In this document: piece by piece, positions 1-5,427 of the stretch
Position numbering within the stretch: position 1 is the first letter of the stretch
How the letters are laid out: each line of letters opens with the position of its first letter
Assembly (NCBI GenBank): GCA_029939535.1
Contig: JAOZST010000221.1
Coordinates: 1 to 5,731, forward strand
Reading direction: 5' to 3'
Length of the DNA stretch: 5,731 nucleotides
DNA from: NBML01 sp029939535
GTDB taxonomy: Bacteria > Desulfobacterota > Desulfobacteria > Desulfobacterales > Desulfobacteraceae
Notes under the pieces: model-generated
Seen by the model: the letters and a program-made list of their open reading frames with translations, nothing else
What the model was told of the DNA's origin: nothing
Database searches by the model: none
Made by a program: the position numbers and the translations under genes

Positions 1-1
1 T

Positions 2-490
2 ATTTCGATTCCGACTTTAAAGAAATACCTGGCAATTCTGGAACAGACCTATATGGTTCGTTTATTGCCACCTGCGGAAACAAACTTAAAAAAGAGATTG
101 ATTAAATCTCCAAAAATATATGTAAGGGATAGTGGAATCCTTCATGCTTTACTTGATATTGAACAATATGATTCTCTTCTGTCCAACCCCATAGCCGGGG
201 CATCCTGGGAGGGCTTTGTCATTGAAAACATTATTACGGAATATGATCGCTGGAAACCTTCTTTCATAAGAACCTCCAATGGTGCTGAAATAGATCTCAT
301 GTTGGAGAGGGCAGGACAACAGCATCTTTTTGAATGCAAACTTTCAAAAGCCCCAAAACCTTCACGGGGATTTTATGAGCTGATTGATGCAATAAATCCG
401 AAATCAGCATGGGTTGTTGCTCCTGTTGATGAACCCTATGAAATTAAAAAAGGTATTTATGTCTGTCCCCCGGCTGGCCTGAAAATCTAA
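2..490 (+). CDS. DUF4143 ATPase-family protein, C-terminal part (5' end outside window)
   Basis: The frame is open from base 2, so the ATG at 53 is an internal Met; the residues before it (ISIPTLKKYLAILEQTY) fit the winged-helix stretch that precedes DUF4143 in this family. Known family layout: an N-terminal AAA+ P-loop ATPase, a winged helix, then a C-terminal DUF4143 domain with a PD-(D/E)XK nuclease-like fold. Only the last two parts are visible here (162 residues). Signature stretches are KSPKIYVRDSG (visible residues 35-45), NPIAGASWEGFVIENII, then GAEIDLML and LFECKLS. The D of EID (about 98) and the E and K of ECK (about 111 and 113) are candidate nuclease-fold residues. The protein ends normally at TAA 488-490. 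These ATPases are widespread in archaea and anaerobic bacteria, often beside toxin-antitoxin genes, and their cellular role is not settled. Family assignment is confident; function is not. Confidence 0.85.
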   Translation: MSIPTLKKYLAILEQTYMVRLLPPAETNLKKRLIKSPKIYVRDSGILHALLDIEQYDSLLSNPIAGASWEGFVIENIITEYDRWKPSFIRTSNGAEIDLMLERAGQQHLFECKLSKAPKPSRGFYELIDAINPKSAWVVAPVDEPYEIKKGIYVCPPAGLKI

Positions 491-604
491 TATCATTATC
501 CCCCCAAAAACGAATTAGTTCATCTTCCTGAATTAACATATGTTGAAGATTCTGTTTACGGTAATTCAGGTTCTCAGATTCCAGTATTTGATGAATGGTA
601 TTGA
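491..604 (+). other. Coding-like 37-codon stretch in frame after the DUF4143 stop
   Basis: Directly after the TAA at 488-490 the same frame stays open for 37 codons, to TGA at 602-604. It reads like protein: NELVHLPELTYVEDSVYG, then NSGSQIPVFDEWY. The DUF4143 domain already looks complete at the TAA, and no start codon with a Shine-Dalgarno is seen. The best reading is a relic of a different, deleted gene or chance coding. I do not recognise the family. Confidence 0.25.
527..570. repeat. Perfect 9-bp inverted repeat with a crossing 6-bp repeat
   Basis: CCTGAATTA (527-535) and TAATTCAGG (562-570) are exact reverse complements with a 26-nt loop. A second pair, ATCTTC (522-527) and GAAGAT (545-550), crosses it, and a 10-bp palindrome AACATATGTT (535-544) lies between. 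The two stems cannot both form without a pseudoknot. There is no T-tract after 570 close enough for a classical intrinsic terminator. It could be a weak 3' structure for the upstream gene, or chance in AT-rich DNA. Confidence 0.3.
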
Positions 605-696
605 TATTTTTTAAATTTGGCTTGAGGGATTATGGTGGACTATGCCTAAAATCAGCTATATTTCAATTTTTCCGGTCTATTTTTCAATCAATAATT

Positions 697-768
697 ATAC
701 CTCAACCATTTGGAAAAGGATTATTCGAAATAAGAGCAAAAGGCAAAGAGGGCATTGGAAGATCTTAA
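697..768 (+). pseudogene. Relic of a HigB/RelE-like (Gp49 family) toxin
   Basis: Read from 697, this frame gives IPQPFGKGLFEIRAKGKEG followed by IGRS and a stop at 766-768. Known family pattern: HigB-like toxins of the phage Gp49 (PF05973) type carry a 'LgdGLyElR.k.k.giyR' core, which this matches well. The following beta strands and C-terminal helix are absent, and the sequence passes within a few codons into antitoxin-like sequence in another frame. Upstream residues in this frame are only faintly toxin-like and no start is convincing. This is a short, dead remnant. An overlapping open frame at 642-848 is not the toxin. Confidence 0.6.
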
Positions 769-1033
769 GAAAAAAGCAATGGCAGATCCCGAATTCAGAA
801 AGGAATATGGAGCTCTTGCACCGGTCTGAGAACTTAGAAAAAAACTGACTAAATTGCGTTTAAGGGAAGGGGAAACTCAAGCGCAAGTTGCTAAGCTTAC
901 TCAAAAAAGCAATATTTTCCGGCTTGAAAGTGGTGGGAAAGTTTTATTTCCAACCCTACCCATGATATCAAAATATGCCAATGCACTGGGGTATAAGGTC
1001 AAATTGGAGTTTGAACCCATTTCTCAATCCTAA
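752..1033 (+). pseudogene. Broken HigA-like XRE antitoxin with in-frame TGA
   Basis: The frame reads ALEDLKKKAMADPEFRKEY then GALAPV, TGA (827-829), then ELRKKLTKLRLREGETQAQV, FRLESGGKV, ISKYANALG and YKVKLEFEPI before TAA at 1031-1033. This is the usual plan of a HigA/XRE antitoxin: an N-terminal 'D.ef..eY.aL.pe' helix, a Cro/C1-type helix-turn-helix, and a closing 'G..lkiefep' strand. Two faults are visible. A stop falls where family members usually continue with a few residues (commonly FEL), and the turn before the recognition helix (KLTQKSN) appears about two residues short. The toxin relic lies immediately upstream in another frame, so a deletion seems to have joined the two genes. No good start with a Shine-Dalgarno exists after the TGA. 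Confidence 0.75.
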
Positions 1034-1061
1034 AAACCCACCTCCACCAGAATAGAAAAAA

Positions 1062-1187
1062 TTATACTTTTTTCTTTTTCTGACCCTTTCCATTTAACCC
1101 CGAGCTCTCAAATGGAGGATGCATAAGCGCCCCTACTATCCAGCAAACCAGGGCCTCTTTTGGTGAGCCGTTATTGGTGATGCGCTG
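1062..1187 (-). other. Unassigned stretch with a 41-codon open frame
   Basis: The interval between the antitoxin relic and the hipB promoter (1034-1211) is visibly more GC-rich between about 1100 and 1210 than its surroundings. On the minus strand a frame open from 1187 to TAA at 1064-1062 reads RITNNGSPKEALVCWIVGAL and then MHPPFESSG. No family is recognised and there is no convincing start. It may be a fragment of an inserted or deleted gene. I see nothing else in this interval. Confidence 0.15.
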
Positions 1188-1211
1188 TCAAGCCAGCCGG
1201 GCCAATGCCTT

Positions 1212-1239
1212 TTGAAATCGTTTTAATCATAAATATAAT
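1212..1239 (+). promoter_or_regulatory. Sigma-70 promoter of the hipB-like gene
   Basis: TTGAAA (1212-1217) and TATAAT (1234-1239) are separated by 16 bp, which is close to the sigma-70 consensus. Transcription would begin near 1246, leaving about 30 nt of leader before the ATG at 1276. Confidence 0.7.
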
Positions 1240-1276
1240 TTGCTTTGATATTAAATTCATGCAATTAAGCAAACTA
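1236..1276. promoter_or_regulatory. Candidate HipB operator (inverted repeat)
   Basis: The left arm TAATTTGCTT (1236-1245) and right arm AAGCAAACTA (1267-1276) match as an inverted repeat at 9 of 10 positions around a 21-bp centre. The left arm overlaps the -10 box and the right arm ends on the first base of the start codon. HipB-type antitoxins are known to bind paired inverted-repeat operators at their own promoter, so autorepression through this site is a reasonable inference. A bound dimer here would cover both the promoter and the start. Confidence 0.5.
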
Positions 1277-1584
1277 TGGTTAATGTTAAAGAAAATACGG
1301 TTTTGAAAAATCTGGGACAGCGTCTGAAAAATGCCAGGTTGGAACTAAATGATCCGCAAAAAGAATTTGCATTCAGGATCGGGGTATCGATTCCAACTTT
1401 ATACAAGATGGAGCAGGGAAATCCTTCCATCTCCATTGGCACCTGGGCTAAAGCTTTGTCCATGATTGCCAGGCTGGATAATTTTGACAAATTGATTACC
1501 CCAAAAGAATCTTTGTTCGAAAGATATGAGACCCAGGAAAAAACGAAATCTCGGCAACGTGTGCGAAGGAAGAAAACTGAATGA
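1276..1584 (+). CDS. HipB-like XRE-family antitoxin / repressor
   Basis: A 102-residue protein, within the usual length for HipB-like proteins. The helix-turn-helix spans about residues 13-49 (LGQRLKNARLELNDPQKEF, then GVSIPTLYKMEQG), followed by SISIGTWAKALSMIARLDNF, which fits the HipB pattern where the HTH is followed by a 'lLdnld.l' segment. The C-terminus is strongly basic (KTKSRQRVRRKKTE). Known role in the family: binds and neutralises the HipA kinase toxin and represses the operon by binding DNA. The ATG at 1276 follows a strong promoter and an operator-like repeat, but no clear Shine-Dalgarno is visible. Its stop overlaps the ATG of the broken hipA-like gene by ATGA. The frame looks intact, so it may be an orphan repressor. 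Confidence 0.8.
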   Translation: MVNVKENTVLKNLGQRLKNARLELNDPQKEFAFRIGVSIPTLYKMEQGNPSISIGTWAKALSMIARLDNFDKLITPKESLFERYETQEKTKSRQRVRRKKTE

Positions 1585-1730
1585 TTTGATTAGCACTTGT
1601 CAAAGTTACGCTTCCAAACAATACAACATTGCTTTGTGATGAAATCGTAACGACCTCTCCTGATCCCAGGGGAATGATTCAAGGAGCTTTCCGATATAGC
1701 CCGGAGTATCTTAAACACCCGATTCCTTTT
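1581..1730 (+). pseudogene. hipA-like toxin gene, nonsense at codon 3 and 3'-truncated
   Basis: The ATG at 1581 overlaps the hipB-like stop (ATGA), the usual translational coupling in hipBA operons. The frame reads M-I-stop (TGA at 1587-1589), then LALVKVTLPNNTTLLCDEIV and RGMIQGAFRYSPEYL. This is the N-terminal region of HipA-family serine/threonine kinases, where a '.G.f.Y.p.Yl' motif follows the first strands. Similarity fades after LKHPIPF (about 1730), next to the 3' end of the oppositely oriented lysE-like gene. HipA kinases are normally about 400 or more residues, so the whole catalytic domain is missing. A TTG at 1629 restarts the frame, but its product could not be a kinase. Confidence 0.75.
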
Positions 1731-1741
1731 TTTGCAAGATA

Positions 1742-2359
1742 TTATAGTTCAAAAACAAAAGGGAGAATTGATCCCACAATCAAAATTGCCATTATGATAT
1801 TAAAAAGTTGTACTAAACGCTCATTTTGGATGAATCGTTTTAATATCACGCCACCCAATGACCATGAATTGGTTGAAAGAATAGCACAAAAAAAATAAAC
1901 ACATGAAATAATCATCACCTGAATAAAAGCGATTTGATGATTGGTGATAAAAGCTGCAGTTGATGAGATTGCCACCACCCATGCCTTGGGATTAATCCAC
2001 TGGAATAACGCAGCCTGGAAAAAGGTAAATGGTTTATCATTTTTATTTTCCATGTTGAGTGAGCCTTTGGTGTTGGCAATATGCCATGCCATCCAGAGCA
2101 GATAAATAATTCCAACCACTTTTAAAGTATTATAAACAAAGGGGAAAATTTCAAATAATTTTCCTACACCCAGCCCAACACATATCACCATTACAGGAAA
2201 TCCAAAAGTAATCCCCATAGAATGGGGAATAGTGCGTTTATATCCAAAAGTAAGCCCTGAGGATAAAAGCATGATATTATTTGGTCCGGGAGTCATGGTC
2301 GAAGCCAATGCAAAAGAGGTAATTGATATGATCATTGTTACTGTATAAAATTGATTCAA
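1742..2359 (-). CDS. LysE/RhtB-family amino-acid exporter
   Basis: A 205-residue polytopic inner-membrane protein of usual family length. It has the N-terminal hallmark TPGPNNIMLLSSGLTFGYKR (residues 23-42) and the mid-protein hallmark LFQWINPKAWVVAIS (118-132), separated by a polar loop (about 98-112). About six hydrophobic segments are visible: residues 8-24, 45-66, 79-94, 120-138, 144-163 and 185-203. Family role: proton-driven export of amino acids or related metabolites; the substrate cannot be read here. The start is uncertain. TTG at 2359 has only a weak AG-rich stretch upstream; ATG at residue 9 (2335) leaves a normal LysE N-terminus but has no clear Shine-Dalgarno. Promoter and strong Shine-Dalgarno point to an ATG at 2422, cut off by TAA at 2377-2375. 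The gene converges on the hipA-like relic and has a different history from the operon to its right. Confidence 0.85.
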   Translation of the reverse strand: MNQFYTVTMIISITSFALASTMTPGPNNIMLLSSGLTFGYKRTIPHSMGITFGFPVMVICVGLGVGKLFEIFPFVYNTLKVVGIIYLLWMAWHIANTKGSLNMENKNDKPFTFFQAALFQWINPKAWVVAISSTAAFITNHQIAFIQVMIISCVYFFCAILSTNSWSLGGVILKRFIQNERLVQLFNIIMAILIVGSILPFVFEL

Positions 2360-2374
2360 TATAATAGTCTTTCT

Positions 2375-2422
2375 TTAGTGTTTGAATTGATCATTCATTG
2401 GATTGTTTTTATTTTCTACCAT
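2375..2422 (-). other. 15-codon ORF in frame with lysE-like gene: leader or cut-off N-terminus
   Basis: On the minus strand ATG 2422 opens MVENKNNPMNDQFKH and ends in TAA at 2377-2375. GGGAG (2434-2430) sits 7 nt before the ATG, the best Shine-Dalgarno in the region. The ORF is in exact frame with the exporter: after the stop the frame continues RKTII and then the TTG at 2359. Either a point change made a stop in an N-terminal extension, or this is a short translated leader whose termination feeds re-initiation at the TTG or ATG downstream. Confidence 0.5.
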
Positions 2423-2449
2423 TGTTTATCTCCCTTATTATTCAAAGGT

Positions 2450-2478
2450 ATTTTATTGAAAAAGGCCTGTCATGCCAA
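2450..2478 (-). promoter_or_regulatory. Sigma-70 promoter upstream of the lysE-like gene
   Basis: On the minus strand TTGGCA (2478-2473) and TAAAAT (2455-2450) are separated by exactly 17 bp, each matching 5 of 6 consensus positions. Transcription would start near 2443, about 20 nt before the ATG at 2422. This supports 2422 as the original translation start. From here to the next gene (2479-2667) I see no other feature and no convincing terminator. Confidence 0.55.
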
Positions 2479-2667
2479 GCTTACAGAGAACAAACACCAT
2501 CGCTTTCAAGCCAGATGAGAGGATAGGTCAAATATACCTCATACGAAACAATCAGGCAATTGAAACTTTACACAAAAACCGCGGCTCTGATAAAAGTGTT
2601 TTTCAAACAATATGCATGGAATAAGAAGTATCTGTCCCCCATACTCCCAGACCTGAAAAAAATTGTG

Positions 2668-3393
2668 CTAAGAATTGGTTTTGGCCAGGTAAACAGCGCC
2701 CTCAGACGAACCACCCGTGATTTGATTATTAAATTCAATGGTATGGGATTCGGCAATTGCAAAAATTTTGCCCAGGTGACGGGTAAAGGACTCTTCGGGT
2801 GGGCCATCGGCCCAGAGGGCAAACACCCCTCCGGGCTTTAGATGGTTGGCCAGTTCTTCCAACCCCTCTTCAGTATAAAATCTCTGATTTGTCTGTTGCA
2901 GCAGCCGGGTCGGAGTGTGGTCTATATCCAGAAGGATGGCATCATGCTTTTTCTCTGAACAATCCGGGTCAAAGCTTTTGGACACATCCCTGGACAGGGC
3001 GAAAAAATCTCCATGAACCAGCCGGCAGCGGGGATCAGCCGTCAATTTTTCACCCAATGGCACAAGACCTTTCTGGTGCCATTGGATCACCCCTTCCAGA
3101 TACTCCACAACAACCAGGGAGGCCACCCGTTTGTCTTCTAATGCAGAAACCGCAGTATACCCAAGTCCCAGACCCCCGACCACAACATCCAGGTCTTGGC
3201 TTTCCAGCATGTCAAGCCCCAGTTTAGACAGCTGGGATTCGGCCTCATGAAATAAACTTGACATCAAAAAATCCTCACCAAGCTTTACCTCATAGATTTC
3301 AAGCCCCCCCAGCTGAATCAGGCGACGACGACGCAGCATGAGATCTCCCAGGGGGGTCTTTTGAAAATCCAATTCCTCAAGGTTCAAACCCAT
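2668..3393 (-). CDS. Spermidine-synthase-like SAM-dependent methyltransferase-fold protein
   Basis: A 241-residue soluble protein with a class I SAM-binding Rossmann fold. Motif I is VVGGLGLGYTA (residues 71-81); the acidic end of strand 2 is near VVVE (94-97); HGDF is at 127-130, the strand-4 motif LLDIDHTP at 154-161, and LKPGGVFALW at 185-194. The N-terminus (ELDFQKTPLGDLMLRRRR, then YEVKLGEDFLMSSLF) matches a conserved bacterial family usually labelled 'spermidine synthase'. It is shorter than true spermidine synthases and its reaction is not established, so aminopropyl transfer should not be assumed. The ATG at 3393 has GGTGG about 4-5 nt upstream. It lies 31 bp after the racemase-family gene in the same direction and is probably the last gene of the mttB operon. 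Unlike MttB it would use SAM rather than a corrinoid. Confidence 0.8.
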   Translation of the reverse strand: MGLNLEELDFQKTPLGDLMLRRRRLIQLGGLEIYEVKLGEDFLMSSLFHEAESQLSKLGLDMLESQDLDVVVGGLGLGYTAVSALEDKRVASLVVVEYLEGVIQWHQKGLVPLGEKLTADPRCRLVHGDFFALSRDVSKSFDPDCSEKKHDAILLDIDHTPTRLLQQTNQRFYTEEGLEELANHLKPGGVFALWADGPPEESFTRHLGKIFAIAESHTIEFNNQITGGSSEGAVYLAKTNS

Positions 3394-3424
3394 TCACCCA
3401 CCTTTTACGAAATTCAGCGATTTT

Positions 3425-3908
3425 TTACACATGTCCGTAATAATCCCTGTGCGCAACAACAGAATAGGCATAATCCAGTATGGTGCCCCAACTGAATACA
3501 GGAAGATCAATTGCCTGCTGGATAGCCCTGGCAAAGGGCTGCATTCCAGTGCACTCCAGCATGATGGCCTTGATACTGGGATTTTTTCTACAAAAATCCA
3601 CACAGGTGTCAATCATCTGTTTTTCCTGAATTTCATAGACTGCTTCAGGTTTGTCCGGGCGGACTTCCCAACTCCAGAGTCTGTCCAGTTCCGTGCATCC
3701 ATATTCATCGCTGGCACCGGCTATCTTATAATTGCTGCCAGGCCTGATACCAACCTTTTCCAGGTGGGTCTGGGTTAAAAACTGTTTTTGATAANNNNNN
3801 NNNNNNNNNNNNNNNNNNNNNNNNNNNNNNNNNNNNNNNNNNNNNNNNNNNNNNNNNNNNNNNNNNNNNNNNNNNNNNNNNNNNNNNNNNNNNNTTTTGA
3901 TAATACAT
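3425..3908 (-). CDS. Asp/Glu racemase-family protein, interrupted by assembly gap
   Basis: The 122 codons before the TAA at 3427-3425 form the C-terminal half of an aspartate/glutamate/hydantoin racemase-type protein: FLTQTHLEKVGI, AGASDEYGCTELDRL, NPSIKAIMLECTGMQPFA, then AIDLPVFSWGTILDYAYSV. In this superfamily a Cys in each half can serve as acid/base; the second is seen in LECTGM, and the first would lie in the unseen N-terminal half. The start is ATG 3908, with a near-perfect GGAGGG (3920-3915) 6 nt upstream, 12 bp after the mttB stop; it reads MYYQ before the Ns. Relatives are roughly 220-250 residues, so about 100-120 residues are missing unless the contig ends truly overlap. Likely role: racemising or otherwise acting on an amino acid linked to MttB's substrate. 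The 100-N placeholder does not keep frame. Confidence 0.75.
3786..3903. repeat. 9-bp direct repeat TTTTGATAA flanking the gap
   Basis: The last 9 bases before the Ns (3786-3794) and the first 9 after them (3895-3903) are identical, TTTTGATAA. On the coding strand both copies read TAT-CAA-AA in the same codon phase of the racemase gene. This may be an unmerged contig overlap, or a target-site duplication or microhomology around missing DNA. Confidence 0.75.
3795..3894. other. Assembly gap of 100 N
   Basis: Exactly 100 unknown bases, the customary placeholder for a gap of unknown length. It falls inside the racemase-family gene, so the true length and content of that gene, and the distance between its flanks, are unknown. 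Confidence 0.98.
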
Positions 3909-3920
3909 GGTTGTCCCTCC

Positions 3921-5357
3921 CTATTTCCATGCTTCCTGCATGCGGTCCAGTTCCTTGATAACATCCTCTGCCAATGGTTTGGGTCTATGGGTCATGTTTT
4001 TAAGTGTCAGGTCCTGAAGCCTGTCTTCCAGCTTTCTTTCTCCGGAAGCTTCCCAATTGGCATACACCGAACGTTCAAACAATCCAGAATATTTAATTTC
4101 CCTGAAATGATCCATGGTATGTTGTTCCTGAAGATAATGTCCACCAGGGCCCACCTTGTCGATGACATCCAGGGCCAGGGTTTCCCTGGTTACTGGGATT
4201 CCTTTCATATAATGCTTGACCGAGGTCACGATATCATTGGCCAGAACCATGAACTCCGGAGAAACCAGATTGCCATGGTCCATCCAGGAACTGCAGTCAT
4301 GGATCAGACCCGAGCCGATTGCAGCGGAACTCAGGCATTGAAAAGCTGCTTCAGCACCGGCCTGGGCATCACAGAATTTTGCATCAGTGGCACCGGCAGT
4401 TCCGAAAAAAGGAAGAGAATAATGCTGGGCCATCTGGGCCAGGGCTCCGGTCATGAGGCTCATTTCATTGGCGCCATAGGAAAATATGGTGGTCTGCATG
4501 TCCATGATGGTGGCAAAGGCACCATAAACAAAAGGAGCTCCCGGGTTAGCCAGCTGGTGCATGACAAGGCCGCTCAGGGATTCAGCACTTGCCTGGACAA
4601 TTGTTCCGGCAAAGGTGGCAGGGGATGATCCACAGGCCTGGGGAGCTGGAAAATTAATCAAGGGAATTCCTTTTTCCGCACAGAAAAGAAGTTTGTCCAC
4701 GGCAGGATCATAATAGACCAGGGGAGAAATAGGTTCTGAATAATGGACAATATAGGGGGCATTGTCAAAATTTTCCTTGCCCCCGCAAAGCAGCAGGGCC
4801 ATTTCATAGATGTCCTTGATGCTGTTTGTGTCCTTGCAGCAGAACACATATGGTTTCTCACAGAACTCCATGGTTTTTCTGGCCACGACCCGGTCGGCAA
4901 TGTCAGGGGCCACATCACTGGCCATGCCGATTGTCATGCACCAGTCAAAGCCTGGCAGAGCATCACAGAGAGCTGCCGTCGTTTCCACGTGGCGGCTCTT
5001 AAACCTTAGACGTTCATGGGTGGCTGGATCCATATAATCGATACAGTCCAGGCTGGGGCCAAAATAGGATTTGTCCCTTTCAAGAGTTACGGTTCTTTCG
5101 CCGGTTCGTTTACCCAGGACAATGCGGCCGGGTGCTTTACGGATGGCATCCTCCACCATCCAGGACGGAATCCTTACCCGGTCTTTGTCCACCCTTGCAC
5201 CTGCACTGGCCAGAAGCTCCTTTGCCCCTGGATGGGTCAATTTGATCCCGGTTCTTTCCAGCACTTCCAGAGTGGCCATGTGGATCTGCTGGATCTGTGC
5301 ATCATTGATTACCTGTAGCCTGGGTTTAAAGTAAAGTTCATCTGTGTGCATGCCCAT
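3921..5357 (-). CDS. MttB-family (trimethylamine methyltransferase-like) corrinoid methyltransferase, non-pyrrolysine
   Basis: A 478-residue cytoplasmic protein of normal MttB-superfamily length (PF06253). The N-terminus has IHMATLEVLERTGIKLTHPG (about 25-44) and VRIPSWMVEDAIRKAP (61-76). The central barrel carries YFGPSLDCIDYMD (98-110), NFPAPQACGSSPATFAG (235-251), GAFATIMDMQT (279-289) and GTAGATDAKFCDAQAG (319-334). The C-terminus has GPGGHYLQEQHTMDHFRE (403-420). Known family reaction: methyl transfer from a quaternary or tertiary amine to a Co(I) corrinoid protein. Archaeal MttB reads an in-frame UAG as pyrrolysine; this frame has none, which places it with the MtgB-like group whose known members act on betaines such as glycine betaine, proline betaine or carnitine. 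The substrate cannot be read. The ATG at 5357 has AAGGAG (5371-5366) 8 nt upstream. It is the first gene of the putative mttB-racemase-methyltransferase operon. Confidence 0.9.
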   Translation of the reverse strand: MGMHTDELYFKPRLQVINDAQIQQIHMATLEVLERTGIKLTHPGAKELLASAGARVDKDRVRIPSWMVEDAIRKAPGRIVLGKRTGERTVTLERDKSYFGPSLDCIDYMDPATHERLRFKSRHVETTAALCDALPGFDWCMTIGMASDVAPDIADRVVARKTMEFCEKPYVFCCKDTNSIKDIYEMALLLCGGKENFDNAPYIVHYSEPISPLVYYDPAVDKLLFCAEKGIPLINFPAPQACGSSPATFAGTIVQASAESLSGLVMHQLANPGAPFVYGAFATIMDMQTTIFSYGANEMSLMTGALAQMAQHYSLPFFGTAGATDAKFCDAQAGAEAAFQCLSSAAIGSGLIHDCSSWMDHGNLVSPEFMVLANDIVTSVKHYMKGIPVTRETLALDVIDKVGPGGHYLQEQHTMDHFREIKYSGLFERSVYANWEASGERKLEDRLQDLTLKNMTHRPKPLAEDVIKELDRMQEAWK

Positions 5358-5412
5358 GTTTCATTCTCCTTGTTTGTCTGGTTATATAAGGATATAAGTC
5401 TTTTTCAGTTTG

Positions 5413-5427
5413 TGTCTGCAACAGACA
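5413..5427. repeat. Perfect palindrome TGTCTG-CAA-CAGACA
   Basis: Two 6-bp arms, TGTCTG (5413-5418) and CAGACA (5422-5427), around 3 bases. It covers the -12 element of the sigma-54 promoter candidate. A further TGTCTG lies at 5375-5380 on the plus strand, 38 bp from the first arm. It may be a repressor or activator half-site set, or a small hairpin; no known consensus is claimed. Confidence 0.45.

Noticed and set aside
827..829. TGA in the antitoxin relic as a selenocysteine codon
   Set aside because: Selenoproteins are common in this kind of bacterium, but the position is not a redox site in XRE antitoxins, the gene has other damage, and no SECIS-like hairpin is evident just downstream.
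642..848. Plus-strand 68-codon open frame
   Set aside because: The recognisable toxin and antitoxin residues are in the two other frames; this frame reads across both without family-like sequence.
1587..1589. TGA at codon 3 of the hipA-like gene as selenocysteine
   Set aside because: HipA kinases have no such residue at the N-terminus and the gene is also truncated downstream.
2041..2424. Similar A/T-rich 'TTTTTATTTTC' stretches near 2041 and 2405 as a direct repeat
   Set aside because: Short, low-complexity and imperfect; chance is enough to explain it.
2799..3227. Plus-strand open frame (142 codons) opposite the methyltransferase-fold gene
   Set aside because: Antisense to a clear SAM-binding protein; its proline- and glutamine-rich translation looks like a shadow.
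3897..4628. Long plus-strand open frame (243 codons) opposite the mttB-like gene
   Set aside because: It is antisense to a well-conserved protein, has no Shine-Dalgarno, and its translation resembles no family; it is a shadow of the real gene.
3921..5357. Pyrrolysine (UAG) in the MttB homologue
   Set aside because: The frame is uninterrupted from ATG to the final TAG, and that TAG is followed at once by the Shine-Dalgarno and start of the next gene, so it is a normal stop.
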